18,878 nt of DNA from CAYJAZ01 sp964371865 (GCA_964371865.1 CAYJOR010000050.1:1-18878); one strand, 5' to 3'; shown: positions 6,060-14,959, counted from the stretch's first letter. Numbers and translations: made by a program. Notes: generated by a model not told the origin, from the letters alone.

Positions 6060-8027
6060 ATGTCAATCGTCATCGGAACAGCAGGGCATATCGACCACGG
6101 AAAAACCTCTCTTGTTAAGGCTTTAACTGGGGTGGATTGTGACAGACTTGAAGAAGAAAAAAAACGCGGAATTACAATTGAACTTGGCTTTGCAGCTCTG
6201 CACCTTGATAATGAAATCATAGGTGTGGTTGACGTGCCGGGGCATGAAAAGTTTGTAAAAAACATGGTAGCAGGTGCATCTGGGATTGATGCCGTTATGC
6301 TTGTTATTGCCGCCGACGAAAGCGTTATGCCACAAACAAGAGAACATATTGAAATATGTAATCTTCTTGGCGTAAAAACAGGTCTTGTCGCGCTTACTAA
6401 GATTGATATGGTTGACGATGATATGCTTGAACTTGCACAAGAAGAAGTTCAAGAATTTCTAGTGGGTTCTTGCCTTGAAAATGCTCCAATATTTCCGGTT
6501 TCTGCCGTAAAAGGTACAGGACTTCAAGAGCTTAAAGATTATATACTCCATCTTAATAAAGAACTTGCAAAAGAACAAAAGACTGACCTATTCAGACTTT
6601 CTGTTGATAGAGCTTTCACTCTAAAAGGGCATGGTACAGTAGTAACAGGAACGAGTATTGCGGGAAAAGCTCTTTTAAATGACGAGCTTACTATCTACCC
6701 AAAAAACGAAATTCAAACTCGAATCCGTGCTATTCAAAGTCATGGGGAGACTAAAGAAGAAATTGAATCCGGAAAAAGAATATCAATAAATCTGGCTAAC
6801 TGCTCGCTTGAAGATATTGAAAAAGGTGATGTTTTAGCAAAGCCTAATTCTCTTTTTCCGTGTGATACTTGGCTTGTTAAGTTGGATTGTTTATCGTCAT
6901 CTCCTCAAGGAATTGCAAATAGAAAAGAAGTACACTTTCATTTTGGAGCAAAGGAACTTTCAGCTCGTGTATATCTTTTTGATAGGCAAATACTTGAAAA
7001 AGGCGAATCTACACTGGCTGAAATTCGCTATACTCCACCTAAAAATAATGAAAATCTTGCGAAAAAACCTTTTGTCGGTGTGTTTGGCGATAAATCAGTT
7101 CTGCGTTCTTCTTCTCCTCTTAGAACAATAGCAGGCGCGACTTTACTTATTCCTATAGATTATTCTTGGACAAAAAAGGATTTTACACCTGAATTACAAG
7201 AAAAATTACTTGCTCTTGTCGATTTGAAAATGGAAAATCCTGAAAAATTCGTATTGAGTCATATTGAATTATCTGAAAAAAAAGGTCGCTCATTTGATGA
7301 ATTACGAGTATTGACGGCACTTAACTCAAAACAACTCGATAAAATTCTTAGCGGGTTATCTGGAAAAAGTGAAATACTCTGCTATAGTAAAGAACATAAA
7401 GCGTACATAACAAAAGAAAGTTACTCTAAACTTGAAGCTTCTTTTATTGCGCTTATTAAAAACTTCCATGAAAAAGAACCCTTACAGCAAGGTATGCTCA
7501 AAAATATGCTTGTTGAAGCTAAAGAGCTAGACTTTAAAAATACTGCAGAACAACAGAAATTAGCTCTTTACGTTCTTGATAAATTACAAAAATCAAATAA
7601 GATTGCTTATACAAATGATAGGTATCATCTACCTGATTTTAAAGTAAAACTTGCTGTTGATGAGCAAGCGGTTCAGAGTAAAATTCTTAAAGCTTTACAG
7701 AAAGATGTTAAAAGTCCACCAAATATTAAAGAAATTCTGGAAGAAATTGGAATTTCAGCAAAAGAGGCTCAACCACTTCTTAAAATATTAGTGGAATCTG
7801 AAAAAATAACTAAACTTACAGAAAATATGTATTACGATACAGCAACTCTGAAATCTTACGAACAGAAAACACGTGAATACTTTTCATCTAATGAAATTCT
7901 CGATCCTGCGGCTTTCAAAGAAATCACCGATGGGCTTTCACGTAAATATATTATAGCAATTCTGGAATATTTTGATATCCAAAAGTTTACTCTTAGAGTT
8001 GGTGACGTTAGAAAACTCAGAAAGTAA
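6060..8027 (+). CDS. selB: Selenocysteine-specific translation elongation factor
   Basis: A 655-aa translational GTPase that delivers selenocysteyl-tRNA to UGA codons marked by a SECIS element. GTPase motifs: GHIDHGKT (9-16), RGITI (36-40), DVPGH (58-62) and TKID (113-116). The opening IGTAGHIDHGKTSLVKALTG is diagnostic of SelB rather than EF-Tu. After the G domain come beta-barrel domains (roughly 175-340). The C-terminal third is a series of winged-helix units that bind SECIS RNA, with lysine-rich, weakly conserved sequence. It is somewhat longer than E. coli SelB (614 aa). The gene implies selA, selC and selD elsewhere and UGA-containing genes such as formate dehydrogenase, none of which is in this window. 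It is probably co-transcribed with murA; its own ribosome site is weak (AGAG), so translational coupling is likely. Confidence 0.96.
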   Translation: MSIVIGTAGHIDHGKTSLVKALTGVDCDRLEEEKKRGITIELGFAALHLDNEIIGVVDVPGHEKFVKNMVAGASGIDAVMLVIAADESVMPQTREHIEICNLLGVKTGLVALTKIDMVDDDMLELAQEEVQEFLVGSCLENAPIFPVSAVKGTGLQELKDYILHLNKELAKEQKTDLFRLSVDRAFTLKGHGTVVTGTSIAGKALLNDELTIYPKNEIQTRIRAIQSHGETKEEIESGKRISINLANCSLEDIEKGDVLAKPNSLFPCDTWLVKLDCLSSSPQGIANRKEVHFHFGAKELSARVYLFDRQILEKGESTLAEIRYTPPKNNENLAKKPFVGVFGDKSVLRSSSPLRTIAGATLLIPIDYSWTKKDFTPELQEKLLALVDLKMENPEKFVLSHIELSEKKGRSFDELRVLTALNSKQLDKILSGLSGKSEILCYSKEHKAYITKESYSKLEASFIALIKNFHEKEPLQQGMLKNMLVEAKELDFKNTAEQQKLALYVLDKLQKSNKIAYTNDRYHLPDFKVKLAVDEQAVQSKILKALQKDVKSPPNIKEILEEIGISAKEAQPLLKILVESEKITKLTENMYYDTATLKSYEQKTREYFSSNEILDPAAFKEITDGLSRKYIIAILEYFDIQKFTLRVGDVRKLRK

Positions 8028-8088
8028 ACATAATTAAAAATGATTTGGAAATACTATCTAATAAATTTGAATAGCTATAAAAATACTC

Positions 8089-8117
8089 TAGACTTTTGTT
8101 TCTTCTCTGTGTATAGT
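8089..8117 (+). promoter_or_regulatory. Candidate sigma70-type promoter for the prolyl isomerase gene
   Basis: TAGACT (8089-8094) and TATAGT (8112-8117) with a 17-base spacer, ending 47 bases before the ATG at 8165. The match to TTGACA/TATAAT is fair and the spacing ideal. It supports transcription separate from selB. Confidence 0.5.
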
Positions 8118-8164
8118 GAGTAAAATTTTTAGATGAAGTATCTTCATCACATAAAGAGAAAATT

Positions 8165-8746
8165 ATGATAAAAAAACTAAATTGTCTTGTACTTGCAGTT
8201 CTTTGTCTTTTCATGATGGGTACACAAGTTCAAGCGGAGGGAGCTAAAAAAATGGTTAAATTTGAAACAACAATGGGTGATATCTTAATCGCAGTTGATG
8301 CTGAAAAAGCACCTATTACAAGTGAAAACTTCTTACAATATGTTAAAGATGGTTTTTATGATGGATTAATTTTCCACCGTGTTATCAAAAATTTCATGAT
8401 TCAAGGTGGCGGATTTACTCCTGATATGGATCAAAAAGAAGGTCGTGACAATATTCAAAACGAAGCTGATAACGGCTTGAAAAACAACAAATATACTCTT
8501 GCAATGGCTCGTACACCTGATCCTCATTCAGCATCTTCACAATTCTTTATCAACACAAAAAACAATGATTTCTTAAACTTCTCATCACCAACAATGCAAG
8601 GTTGGGGATATGCAGTTTTCGGTGAAGTTGTTGAAGGTCAAGATGTTGTAGACGCTATCGAAGGCGTTCAAACAGCTTCTCATGGCTTCCACGGTGATGT
8701 TCCTGTTGAACCTGTTATCATCACTAAAGCAACAATCGTTGAATAG
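8165..8746 (+). CDS. Cyclophilin-type peptidyl-prolyl cis-trans isomerase, exported
   Basis: A 193-aa protein that isomerises Xaa-Pro bonds. The first 24 residues form a classic signal peptide: MIKKL, a hydrophobic core LVLAVLCLFMM, and a VQA cleavage site before EGAKK, so a periplasmic chaperone role is likely. The cyclophilin domain starts at MVKFETTMGDI (residue 30). Active-site motifs are FHRVIKNFMIQGG (about residues 75-87), the SASSQFFINT block (about 122) and YAVFGEVVEGQDVVD (about 149). Length is typical of single-domain bacterial cyclophilins. The ATG at 8165 has only a modest AAAGAG site. An in-frame ATG at 8252 is preceded by GGAGGGAG and would give a 164-aa protein without the signal, identical in layout to cytosolic cyclophilins. 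Own promoter and own terminator, so monocistronic. Confidence 0.93.
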   Translation: MIKKLNCLVLAVLCLFMMGTQVQAEGAKKMVKFETTMGDILIAVDAEKAPITSENFLQYVKDGFYDGLIFHRVIKNFMIQGGGFTPDMDQKEGRDNIQNEADNGLKNNKYTLAMARTPDPHSASSQFFINTKNNDFLNFSSPTMQGWGYAVFGEVVEGQDVVDAIEGVQTASHGFHGDVPVEPVIITKATIVE

Positions 8747-8766
8747 TAACATATTCTAATTATGCT

Positions 8767-8803
8767 AAAAAAAGAGAAACTAGAAATAGTTTCTCTTTTT
8801 TTT
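8767..8803 (+). terminator. Rho-independent terminator of the prolyl isomerase gene
   Basis: AAAAAAAGAGAAACTA, loop GAAA, TAGTTTCTC, then a run of T's (8796-8803). A near-perfect stem with a stable GNRA-type loop and a T-tract, 20 bases after the stop codon. The A-run upstream could also make it work on the minus strand. Confidence 0.9.
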
Positions 8804-8869
8804 GGGACAATTTTTTGAGAGGGGGAAACCTTATAATTTCAACGCACTTAATAAAGTAGTGATGATTAG

Positions 8870-8889
8870 TACTACACCCCAGTGTAGTA
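8870..8889. other. 8-4-8 perfect hairpin in the convergent gap
   Basis: TACTACAC-CCCA-GTGTAGTA, next to the tail end of repeat copy C. It lies about 160 bases beyond the efflux operon stop and could help end that minus-strand transcript, but no strong T-run follows on either strand. Confidence 0.4.
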
Positions 8890-8896
8890 AAAGTTA

Positions 8897-9022
8897 GCTA
8901 GAAAGGATTTCTTTACTTGACGATAAAGGAAATATTATTTTGGAGAATTTATTCCTTTTTATGAGCTTGCGAATAAAAAGAAATAGGGTTACCAAAGGGG
9001 ATTATCCCCTTTGGTCGCCGAA
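8897..9022 (-). repeat. Intergenic modular repeat, copy C (full length)
   Basis: In minus-strand orientation, a GGCGACCAAAGG head with a perfect 11-1-11 palindrome (8992-9014, CCAAAGGGGAT-T-ATCCCCTTTGG), then the middle hairpin (CTATTTCTTTTTAT paired with ATAAAAAGGAAT), then the tail TATTTCCTTTATCGTCAAG and TAAAGAAATCC. The loop differs from other copies (TCGCAAGCTC) but keeps the TCG...CTC frame. It lies between the convergent 3' ends of the prolyl isomerase gene and the efflux operon, starting about 29 bases past the RND pump stop. The pump gene runs in the same orientation, so this copy too is 3' of a gene and reads with it. Confidence 0.75.
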
Positions 9023-9050
9023 TGTGTTTTTTAAAGAGAGTTACTTTCCC

Positions 9051-12000
9051 CTATCTCTTTTTTGAAAAGAAGTTGCTTATATCATCAAAAATGATGTAGA
9101 GAGCTGGTACAAGAGCTAGAGTGATAACCGTTGCAAATAATACACCAAAGCCAAGAGATATTGCTACAGGAATAAGCTGACGTGCTTGACGTGAGGTTTC
9201 GAGAAGCATTGGAGCAAGCCCGATAAAGGTTGTCATGGTTGTAAGCAGAATAGGGCGGAAACGTCTAACACCGGCACTATGAACAGCATCGTAAGTAGAA
9301 AGTCCTCTATCTTTTTCAAGGTTTGCAAATGAGATAAGCACAAGTGAGTCATTCACAACAAGCCCACTTAAAGCAAGAATACCTAAGAAAGAAACAACAC
9401 TGAGCGAGTAACCCATAATCAAGTGACCTATAATTGCACCAACTACACCAAAAGGTATTGCAATCATAATGATAATAGGTTGTGTGTAAGACTTGAACGG
9501 AATCGCTAGCAAAACATAAATCCCTAATAAAGCAAGCGTAAGCCCTGTATAAAGAGCACTCATGCTATCGTCGATATCTTCTTGCATACCTGAACGAACC
9601 CATGTAAGGCCGGGAAAACGTGAAGCTAAATCAGGCATGATATTTTGTTCAATATCAGAAAGAATAGTTGCTGCTTCTGTACGTGGAGTAACGTTTGCGG
9701 TAACAGATATAACTCTTTGTCCGTCAGTACGTTGTATAATAGCTGGAGTATAACCCTCTACAATATCAACAGCGTCATATAGAAGAACTTCTTCATTTGA
9801 TGGAGTACGAAGAACTACATTTTGGAGGGAACCTTCATTTGAACGCTCATCTTCAGGTAGTCTTAGACGAATAGTGATTTCATCTGACCCTCTTTGCTGT
9901 TTAAGAGCGGTTACACCTTCAAAATATGAACGGAGTTGAGAACTCACATCTTGAGATGTTAAACCTAATTGTTCAGCAAGCGGTGTGAGGTGAATTTGTA
10001 CTTCTCTGTCCTGCTTACTTGCACCTGTATCAATATCAGAAACTATAGGATAGTTTGCCATTGCTTTTGCAAGTTCATCGGCGGCATTTTCAAGAACTTT
10101 TGCATCGGAGTGAGAAAGGCGAACTTGCAAGGCTTTACCTGAACCTGGTCCACCTCTGTCTGCTTGGAAGTTAATGGTTTCAGCACCAAGTACACTACCG
10201 AACTTTTGTTGCCAAACTCTGGTTACTTCTGAGGTTGAGAGAGGTCTTAATTCAGCGTCAATAAGGTTTAGGTAAGCACGAACTTTAGAACCTCTAACGT
10301 TGATGTAAACACCTTTGTATTGATCAGGTCCGCCATTTTCGTTTATAACTTCTTCGGCTGTAATATAAAGATCTCTGCTGATTTCTCTTAAGCGTGCCTC
10401 GGAGGTACTGCTTGGCATTGTTATTTCCGCATAAGCGTAATCTGATTCGGTAGCCGGCATAATTTCCATACCCATTCTTCCCGATGCAACAAAAGCTCCT
10501 ATGAGAATGAGCAAGGCAATACAAAAAGCAACTACAGAATATTTTGCTTTTAGAAGTTTATGAAGTAAAGGACCCCATACATTTTCAACCCACTTTGTAA
10601 AAGCATGACTAAACTTTCTTTGAGCAGCACTTATTTTGAAGAGTATTGAACCTGGTTGTGGTTTTTTATCATGCCCTAAGTGGCAAGGCATAACAAATAA
10701 ACTTTCTATAAGTGAACAGAAGAAAACTGAACAGACAACAGGCACAAGCGGTGCGTATAGCATACCCATAAAGCCCGGTAAAAGAGCAATAGGAATAAAA
10801 GCAACTATATTTGTTAATACACTGAATACAATAGGAACGGCAATTTCTTTTGTTCCTAAAACAGCGGCTTCAGCCCTGTTGTATCCGCGCCTACGCCAAA
10901 TATGAACGTTTTCGCCCACAACAATAGCATCATCAACAACAATACCAAGTGTGATAAGAAAAGCGAACATACTCATCATGTTAATAGATTCACCGTAAGG
11001 GGTGATAAATAAAAATGAACCTATGATAGATACAGGAATGCCAAGGCTTACCCACATAGCAAGCTTTGGCTCTAAAAAGAGCGCAAGACAAGCAAATACA
11101 AGCACAATACCCATAACTGCGTTTGATACAAGTAAGTCGGATCTGTCAGAGAATGTATCGGCATCGTTTCTTAGTATTTCAAGATTAAGCCCACCGGGGA
11201 GTGACTGATTGAGTTTTTCAATAACTTCTATTGTGTCGTCTGACACCATTTTAGGCGTTTGATTTCCTACACGATATACAGTGATAACAATAGCCGGTTT
11301 ATTATCGTATTCAGTCCAACTTTTACCATCTTCAAGATCTTCTTTGATGGTTGCAATATCTTCAAGTAAAACGCGTGAACCGTCAGCGTTTGAAAGTACT
11401 GATATTTGACCGAATTCATCACCATAATCACGTCTATCATTAACTTTTACGTTAATATCGCCGGCACTGGTTTCAATAGACCCCGCACCTTGTTCAACAG
11501 AGGCTACTTTAATTGTATTTGCAACTTGATTAAGCGTAAGACCATATTTTCTTAAAGTATCTTGTGGTATTTCAATTTGAATTTCAATGTCTGATAGATC
11601 ATCAAGTTCAACTTGAGTAATATCTGGTTGAGCTAAAAATTCATTTTTAATATTCTCTGCCCATTCACGGAGGAATAGCTGATCGTCTGAACCTGAGAGC
11701 ACAAGTGAAACAACTTCTCTAATATAGGTGTTTAAAGTTATGTTGGGGTCTTCTGCTTCATCGGGAAAAGTGTTTATACGGTCGACTTCGTTTTGAATAT
11801 CATTGAGAAATTCTTGTCTATCAACGCCATCAATAGCTGTAGCAGTAATACTAGCTGAACCTGTATAGATACGAGTTTCAACTTTTTCAACTAATTCCAA
11901 GCCACGAACGGCATCTTCAACAGCGATAACCATACCTTTTTCAACTTCTTCAGGGCTTGCGCCTGAAAGGGTGAGTTGAATTGATACAGTATCAACTTCA

Positions 12001-12182
12001 AAAGGAGGCATAACTTCTTGTTTTGTATTGAGAAGAAAGATAAAACCACCAATGAGCATTGCAAACATTAATATATTTGCTGCAACATTATTTTTTGTCA
12101 TCCATGCAATTGCACCGCTCCAGATTTTCTCCGGCGGAATTTTTTTGCTGAATTCAGGTTTTTGAGTATTGTTATTATCCAT
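9051..12182 (-). CDS. RND-family efflux transporter permease (HAE1-like)
   Basis: A 1043-aa inner-membrane proton-driven pump, the usual RND length. It has a cytoplasmic N-terminus, TM1 at about residues 37-55, a large periplasmic loop, a membrane block (about 340-560), a second periplasmic loop, and a final block of helices. The proton-relay pair Asp417-Asp418 sits in GIVVDDAIVVGENV (TM4, equivalent to AcrB Asp407/408). In TM10 the position of AcrB Lys940 falls in SGLVVNDSLVLISF (Asn944-Asp945), so the relay differs from AcrB; this NDS form occurs in other RND groups. Substrate not predictable; drugs, detergents or bile-type compounds are typical for the family. Its start overlaps the end of the membrane-fusion protein gene by 8 bases, indicating translational coupling. 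Last gene of the operon. Confidence 0.93.
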   Translation of the reverse strand: MDNNNTQKPEFSKKIPPEKIWSGAIAWMTKNNVAANILMFAMLIGGFIFLLNTKQEVMPPFEVDTVSIQLTLSGASPEEVEKGMVIAVEDAVRGLELVEKVETRIYTGSASITATAIDGVDRQEFLNDIQNEVDRINTFPDEAEDPNITLNTYIREVVSLVLSGSDDQLFLREWAENIKNEFLAQPDITQVELDDLSDIEIQIEIPQDTLRKYGLTLNQVANTIKVASVEQGAGSIETSAGDINVKVNDRRDYGDEFGQISVLSNADGSRVLLEDIATIKEDLEDGKSWTEYDNKPAIVITVYRVGNQTPKMVSDDTIEVIEKLNQSLPGGLNLEILRNDADTFSDRSDLLVSNAVMGIVLVFACLALFLEPKLAMWVSLGIPVSIIGSFLFITPYGESINMMSMFAFLITLGIVVDDAIVVGENVHIWRRRGYNRAEAAVLGTKEIAVPIVFSVLTNIVAFIPIALLPGFMGMLYAPLVPVVCSVFFCSLIESLFVMPCHLGHDKKPQPGSILFKISAAQRKFSHAFTKWVENVWGPLLHKLLKAKYSVVAFCIALLILIGAFVASGRMGMEIMPATESDYAYAEITMPSSTSEARLREISRDLYITAEEVINENGGPDQYKGVYINVRGSKVRAYLNLIDAELRPLSTSEVTRVWQQKFGSVLGAETINFQADRGGPGSGKALQVRLSHSDAKVLENAADELAKAMANYPIVSDIDTGASKQDREVQIHLTPLAEQLGLTSQDVSSQLRSYFEGVTALKQQRGSDEITIRLRLPEDERSNEGSLQNVVLRTPSNEEVLLYDAVDIVEGYTPAIIQRTDGQRVISVTANVTPRTEAATILSDIEQNIMPDLASRFPGLTWVRSGMQEDIDDSMSALYTGLTLALLGIYVLLAIPFKSYTQPIIIMIAIPFGVVGAIIGHLIMGYSLSVVSFLGILALSGLVVNDSLVLISFANLEKDRGLSTYDAVHSAGVRRFRPILLTTMTTFIGLAPMLLETSRQARQLIPVAISLGFGVLFATVITLALVPALYIIFDDISNFFSKKR

Positions 12183-13461
12183 TGTTATTCTCTTCTACAG
12201 TTGTTTCAGCTTGTTTTCTGCCTTGCCCTTTTTGATTTTGCCCTTTTTCAGAACTTTGTGGAGCTTGATTTGTAGCATTTTCAATAATATCACCAGTATC
12301 AGGGTCGATAAAAACAGGGCGAACTTCAAGATTTTCTACAGGATTTGTAAGGTCAGACACCAAAATTGCGCTTGTTTTAGGAATATTAGTTGCATCTACA
12401 TAGCTAAGATTACTATCTTTCCAAAGTATATTAACTTTCACGGATTTCAACTTATTATCTTCAATAAGCCAAAGAGTATCGCCATTTTTTACTGAGGCAC
12501 GAGGTACTGCAATTGTATTATCAAATATTCCGGTTTCTAAAAGAATTTGTACTTGATCGCCCATGAGTAGAGGAGTTTTACCCATATTTTGTTCAAGAGA
12601 AAGTGGATCATCAACACTTACTAGAAGTTTTCCCATACGTGAACCGCTTGTAAGTACGTTTACAGTTTGAATAAGCTCACCTTTCCACTCTTCATTTGCT
12701 TTTGTAACAACAGTTACGGGCAAGCCCTTTGCATCATGAGAAAGAATTTTATTATTATAAAGGGTTTCAACTGCAAGAGTAACATCAACCCAATATTCGT
12801 CTATAGCGACTAAATGTCCTAAAGTCTGATTCGTGCTTACGTGTTGACCGGTGGAAACTGAACGTGCTGTAATTAAAGCATCGAATGGAGCTTTTATTGT
12901 TGTATGTGATAGATCAAGTTTTGCATCGTCTAAATCAGCTTGAGATATTGCCATATTTGCTTTTGCTTGCTCAAGTTGAGGTTTTCTTAGGGTGAGATTT
13001 GTATTGATTTCAGAACTTGAAATATTGGGCATAATCTCTTTAATTTTTTTGTATTCTGATTGAGCTATGCTTTGTTGACCTTGCTCTAATTGGTAGTCAG
13101 CTTTTGATTTTGCAAAATTTGCTTGAACTTTTTTTAAAGCAACTTCGTAGTCTATTTTGTCGAGCTGGAGGAGAACATCGTCTTTTTTTACAACTGAGCC
13201 GGGTTGAAAGCCTGTAGTTAGACTTTCAACGGTGCCACTTACTTTACTTGTAATATCAATTTCTTGTGAAGCAATGATAGTACCTATTGTATCAATAATA
13301 ATAGGAATACTGCCTACTTCAATCTGCATAGCCTGTACTTGTGGAATAATTTTAGGAGCTGGTTTACGCTGCGGAGTTGGTTTTGAGGACATTAATACAT
13401 ATCCACCGCCAAGCGCTCCCATAATAAGTAAAATAGGTAGAAATTTTCTTATTAAATTCAT
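12175..13461 (-). CDS. RND efflux periplasmic adaptor (membrane-fusion protein)
   Basis: A 428-aa periplasmic adaptor that links the pump to the outer-membrane channel. It has an N-terminal membrane anchor or uncleaved signal (residues 3-24, RKFLPILLIMGALGGGYVLM) and a proline-rich linker. A beta-barrel/lipoyl half follows (SKVSGTVESLTTGFQPGSVV about 72, DDVLLQLDKIDYEVAL about 95), then an alpha-helical hairpin rich in Ala, Gln and Lys (about 105-185), then the second lipoyl half (TIKAPFDALITARSVSTGQHV about 191) and a membrane-proximal domain. The last 35 residues are low complexity, rich in Gln, Gly, Lys and Asn, and probably disordered. The anchor lacks a lipobox cysteine, unlike AcrA. ATGA overlap with the upstream channel gene and an 8-base overlap with the pump gene fix it as the middle gene of the operon. 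Confidence 0.92.
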   Translation of the reverse strand: MNLIRKFLPILLIMGALGGGYVLMSSKPTPQRKPAPKIIPQVQAMQIEVGSIPIIIDTIGTIIASQEIDITSKVSGTVESLTTGFQPGSVVKKDDVLLQLDKIDYEVALKKVQANFAKSKADYQLEQGQQSIAQSEYKKIKEIMPNISSSEINTNLTLRKPQLEQAKANMAISQADLDDAKLDLSHTTIKAPFDALITARSVSTGQHVSTNQTLGHLVAIDEYWVDVTLAVETLYNNKILSHDAKGLPVTVVTKANEEWKGELIQTVNVLTSGSRMGKLLVSVDDPLSLEQNMGKTPLLMGDQVQILLETGIFDNTIAVPRASVKNGDTLWLIEDNKLKSVKVNILWKDSNLSYVDATNIPKTSAILVSDLTNPVENLEVRPVFIDPDTGDIIENATNQAPQSSEKGQNQKGQGRKQAETTVEENNNG

Positions 13462-14858
13462 ATTGTAATCCCCAGTGATTTATATAGATTTATACGTAAC
13501 TTTAAGAGTTCCGCTTTTTCACGTAAAATTGTTCTTTCAAGATTTTGTAAACTTTGTAATTGAGTGATATATCTTAAGAAACTATCACCACCATTTAGAT
13601 AGCTGATTTGAGCTTCTTTTTCAGCAGCTTTTTGTAAGCGGAACTGTTCAGCAAGGTTTTCGAGATATTTAATCTGTGCTTGTTCTGCCATAAGAGCTGT
13701 ATTCACTTCACCTAAAGCTGTTGCAACCGTTTTTATATAGTTGATAGCAGCTTCTTGTGCCGCGGCATCTTTTTTATCCATTTCAGCAAGTTTTGCGCCA
13801 CCGTCAAAAATAACGCCGGTAATTGAGGCTAGTAAACTTGTTGTCCAATCATTTAGAAGAACTGAAAGTGCGGCGGAAGAAATTGCTTCCGAAACACTTA
13901 GACTTATAGTTGGAAAATATGCAAGATTTGCAATTGCTAAATCTTTATCAGCAGCCAATAAGTCGTATTTAGCGGCTCTTATATCCGGTCTATTTTCTAA
14001 TAGTTCTGCGGGAATACCGGTAGTTGGAAGTGGGGGGAGTTCTGGTAAATCTTTTTCTGTAAGCTCTATTTGATATGTAGGAAGTTCGCCTGTAAGAAGG
14101 GCAAGGCTTGCCATGTATGCTCTTTCTCTTTCAATTAAAAGAGGTTCTTCTGATTGCGAAGAAACTAATTGCTCTTGTTGTTGTAATACATCTAATCCAC
14201 TAGATTGCCCAAACCCGTATCGTGTTCTTTGTAAGTCGAGTAGAGTTGTGTTTAGGGCTACTTGATCTTTGAGAATTTGAATTTCTGCTCTAGTCGATAA
14301 AATATCTATATAAGTATTTGCAATTGAAGATGATACAGATAATACAGTTGTAAGCATATCTTCGTAGCTTGCTTGATATCTAAATTCATCAGCTTGACTC
14401 GCAGCTGCAACTTTTCCCCATAAATCAAGCTCGTAAGAAAGTGAAAGCGTTCCTGAATAGGAATCAGACATAGAACTATTATTGCCTCCTTCACTATCAA
14501 CAAAGGTACGTCCTGTGCTTCCTCTGTATTCTAAACTAGGAAAGAGGCTTGCTTGACTTTGGTCAAGGTTAGCAGCACTTTGAGTAAGTCTAGTATATGC
14601 AATTTGTAAATCGAAGTTTCCTGTTCTTTTATCATTGCTAAATAGTGATGCGAGAGCTTTTTCTTCTATAGAGTTTAATTCTTCGCTATTAAATGTTTCC
14701 CACCAACGTGAACTATCAAATTCAGAAGTTCCACTTTCTGTAAGAAAAGTATCCGGCAACGCAATTTCCGGTGTTGGATAGGTTTCTATCATAGTTGCAC
14801 ACCCACTAAGAAAAAGTATGGTTGTGAGCAACATATATCTCATAGATATAAGTGACAT
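13458..14858 (-). CDS. TolC/NodT-type outer-membrane efflux lipoprotein
   Basis: A 466-aa outer-membrane channel of the OprM/NodT class. A lipoprotein signal peptide ends in the lipobox LSGC with Cys20 as the lipidated residue; CATMI follows, and the +2 Ala fits outer-membrane sorting. Two OEP repeats follow: FDLQIAYTRLTQSAANLDQS and PSLEYRGSTGR in the first, and RPDIRAAKYDLLAADKDLAI followed by YFPTISLSVS in the second, the internal pseudo-repeat expected of TolC proteins. Length is normal. The start at 14858 is supported by AAAGGGGGAT about 5 bases upstream; an in-frame Met at residue 6 (14843) would give a more typical short signal peptide but has no such site. First gene of the operon, joined to the adaptor gene by an ATGA overlap. 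Confidence 0.92.
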   Translation of the reverse strand: MSLISMRYMLLTTILFLSGCATMIETYPTPEIALPDTFLTESGTSEFDSSRWWETFNSEELNSIEEKALASLFSNDKRTGNFDLQIAYTRLTQSAANLDQSQASLFPSLEYRGSTGRTFVDSEGGNNSSMSDSYSGTLSLSYELDLWGKVAAASQADEFRYQASYEDMLTTVLSVSSSIANTYIDILSTRAEIQILKDQVALNTTLLDLQRTRYGFGQSSGLDVLQQQEQLVSSQSEEPLLIERERAYMASLALLTGELPTYQIELTEKDLPELPPLPTTGIPAELLENRPDIRAAKYDLLAADKDLAIANLAYFPTISLSVSEAISSAALSVLLNDWTTSLLASITGVIFDGGAKLAEMDKKDAAAQEAAINYIKTVATALGEVNTALMAEQAQIKYLENLAEQFRLQKAAEKEAQISYLNGGDSFLRYITQLQSLQNLERTILREKAELLKLRINLYKSLGITI

Positions 14859-14901
14859 GAATCCCCCTTTAAATATTTCAAAAAAATAACTGTATAAAAA
14901 C

Positions 14902-14927
14902 TAGACAGGAATTTATTCTTTTGTCTA
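14902..14927. promoter_or_regulatory. Candidate operator dyad for efflux operon, site 1
   Basis: TAGACA and TGTCTA are perfect 6-bp arms separated by 14 bases, centred about 56 bases upstream of the channel gene start. Position and size suit a TetR- or MarR-type repressor site. No regulator gene lies nearby. Confidence 0.35.
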
Positions 14928-14932
14928 AAAAA

Positions 14933-14959
14933 TATACAAACAAAGTTTGATTTTGTATA
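14933..14959. promoter_or_regulatory. Candidate operator dyad for efflux operon, site 2
   Basis: TATACAAA (14933-14940) and TTTGTATA (14952-14959) are perfect 8-bp arms. Between them is a smaller palindrome, CAAA-G-TTTG (14941-14949), so the whole 27-base stretch is nearly symmetric. No T-run follows it on either strand. Confidence 0.4.

Noticed and set aside
12169..12495. Plus-strand open frame antisense to the adaptor gene (108 aa)
   Set aside because: It is a shadow of the membrane-fusion protein gene, with biased Phe/Ile composition and no homologous motif.
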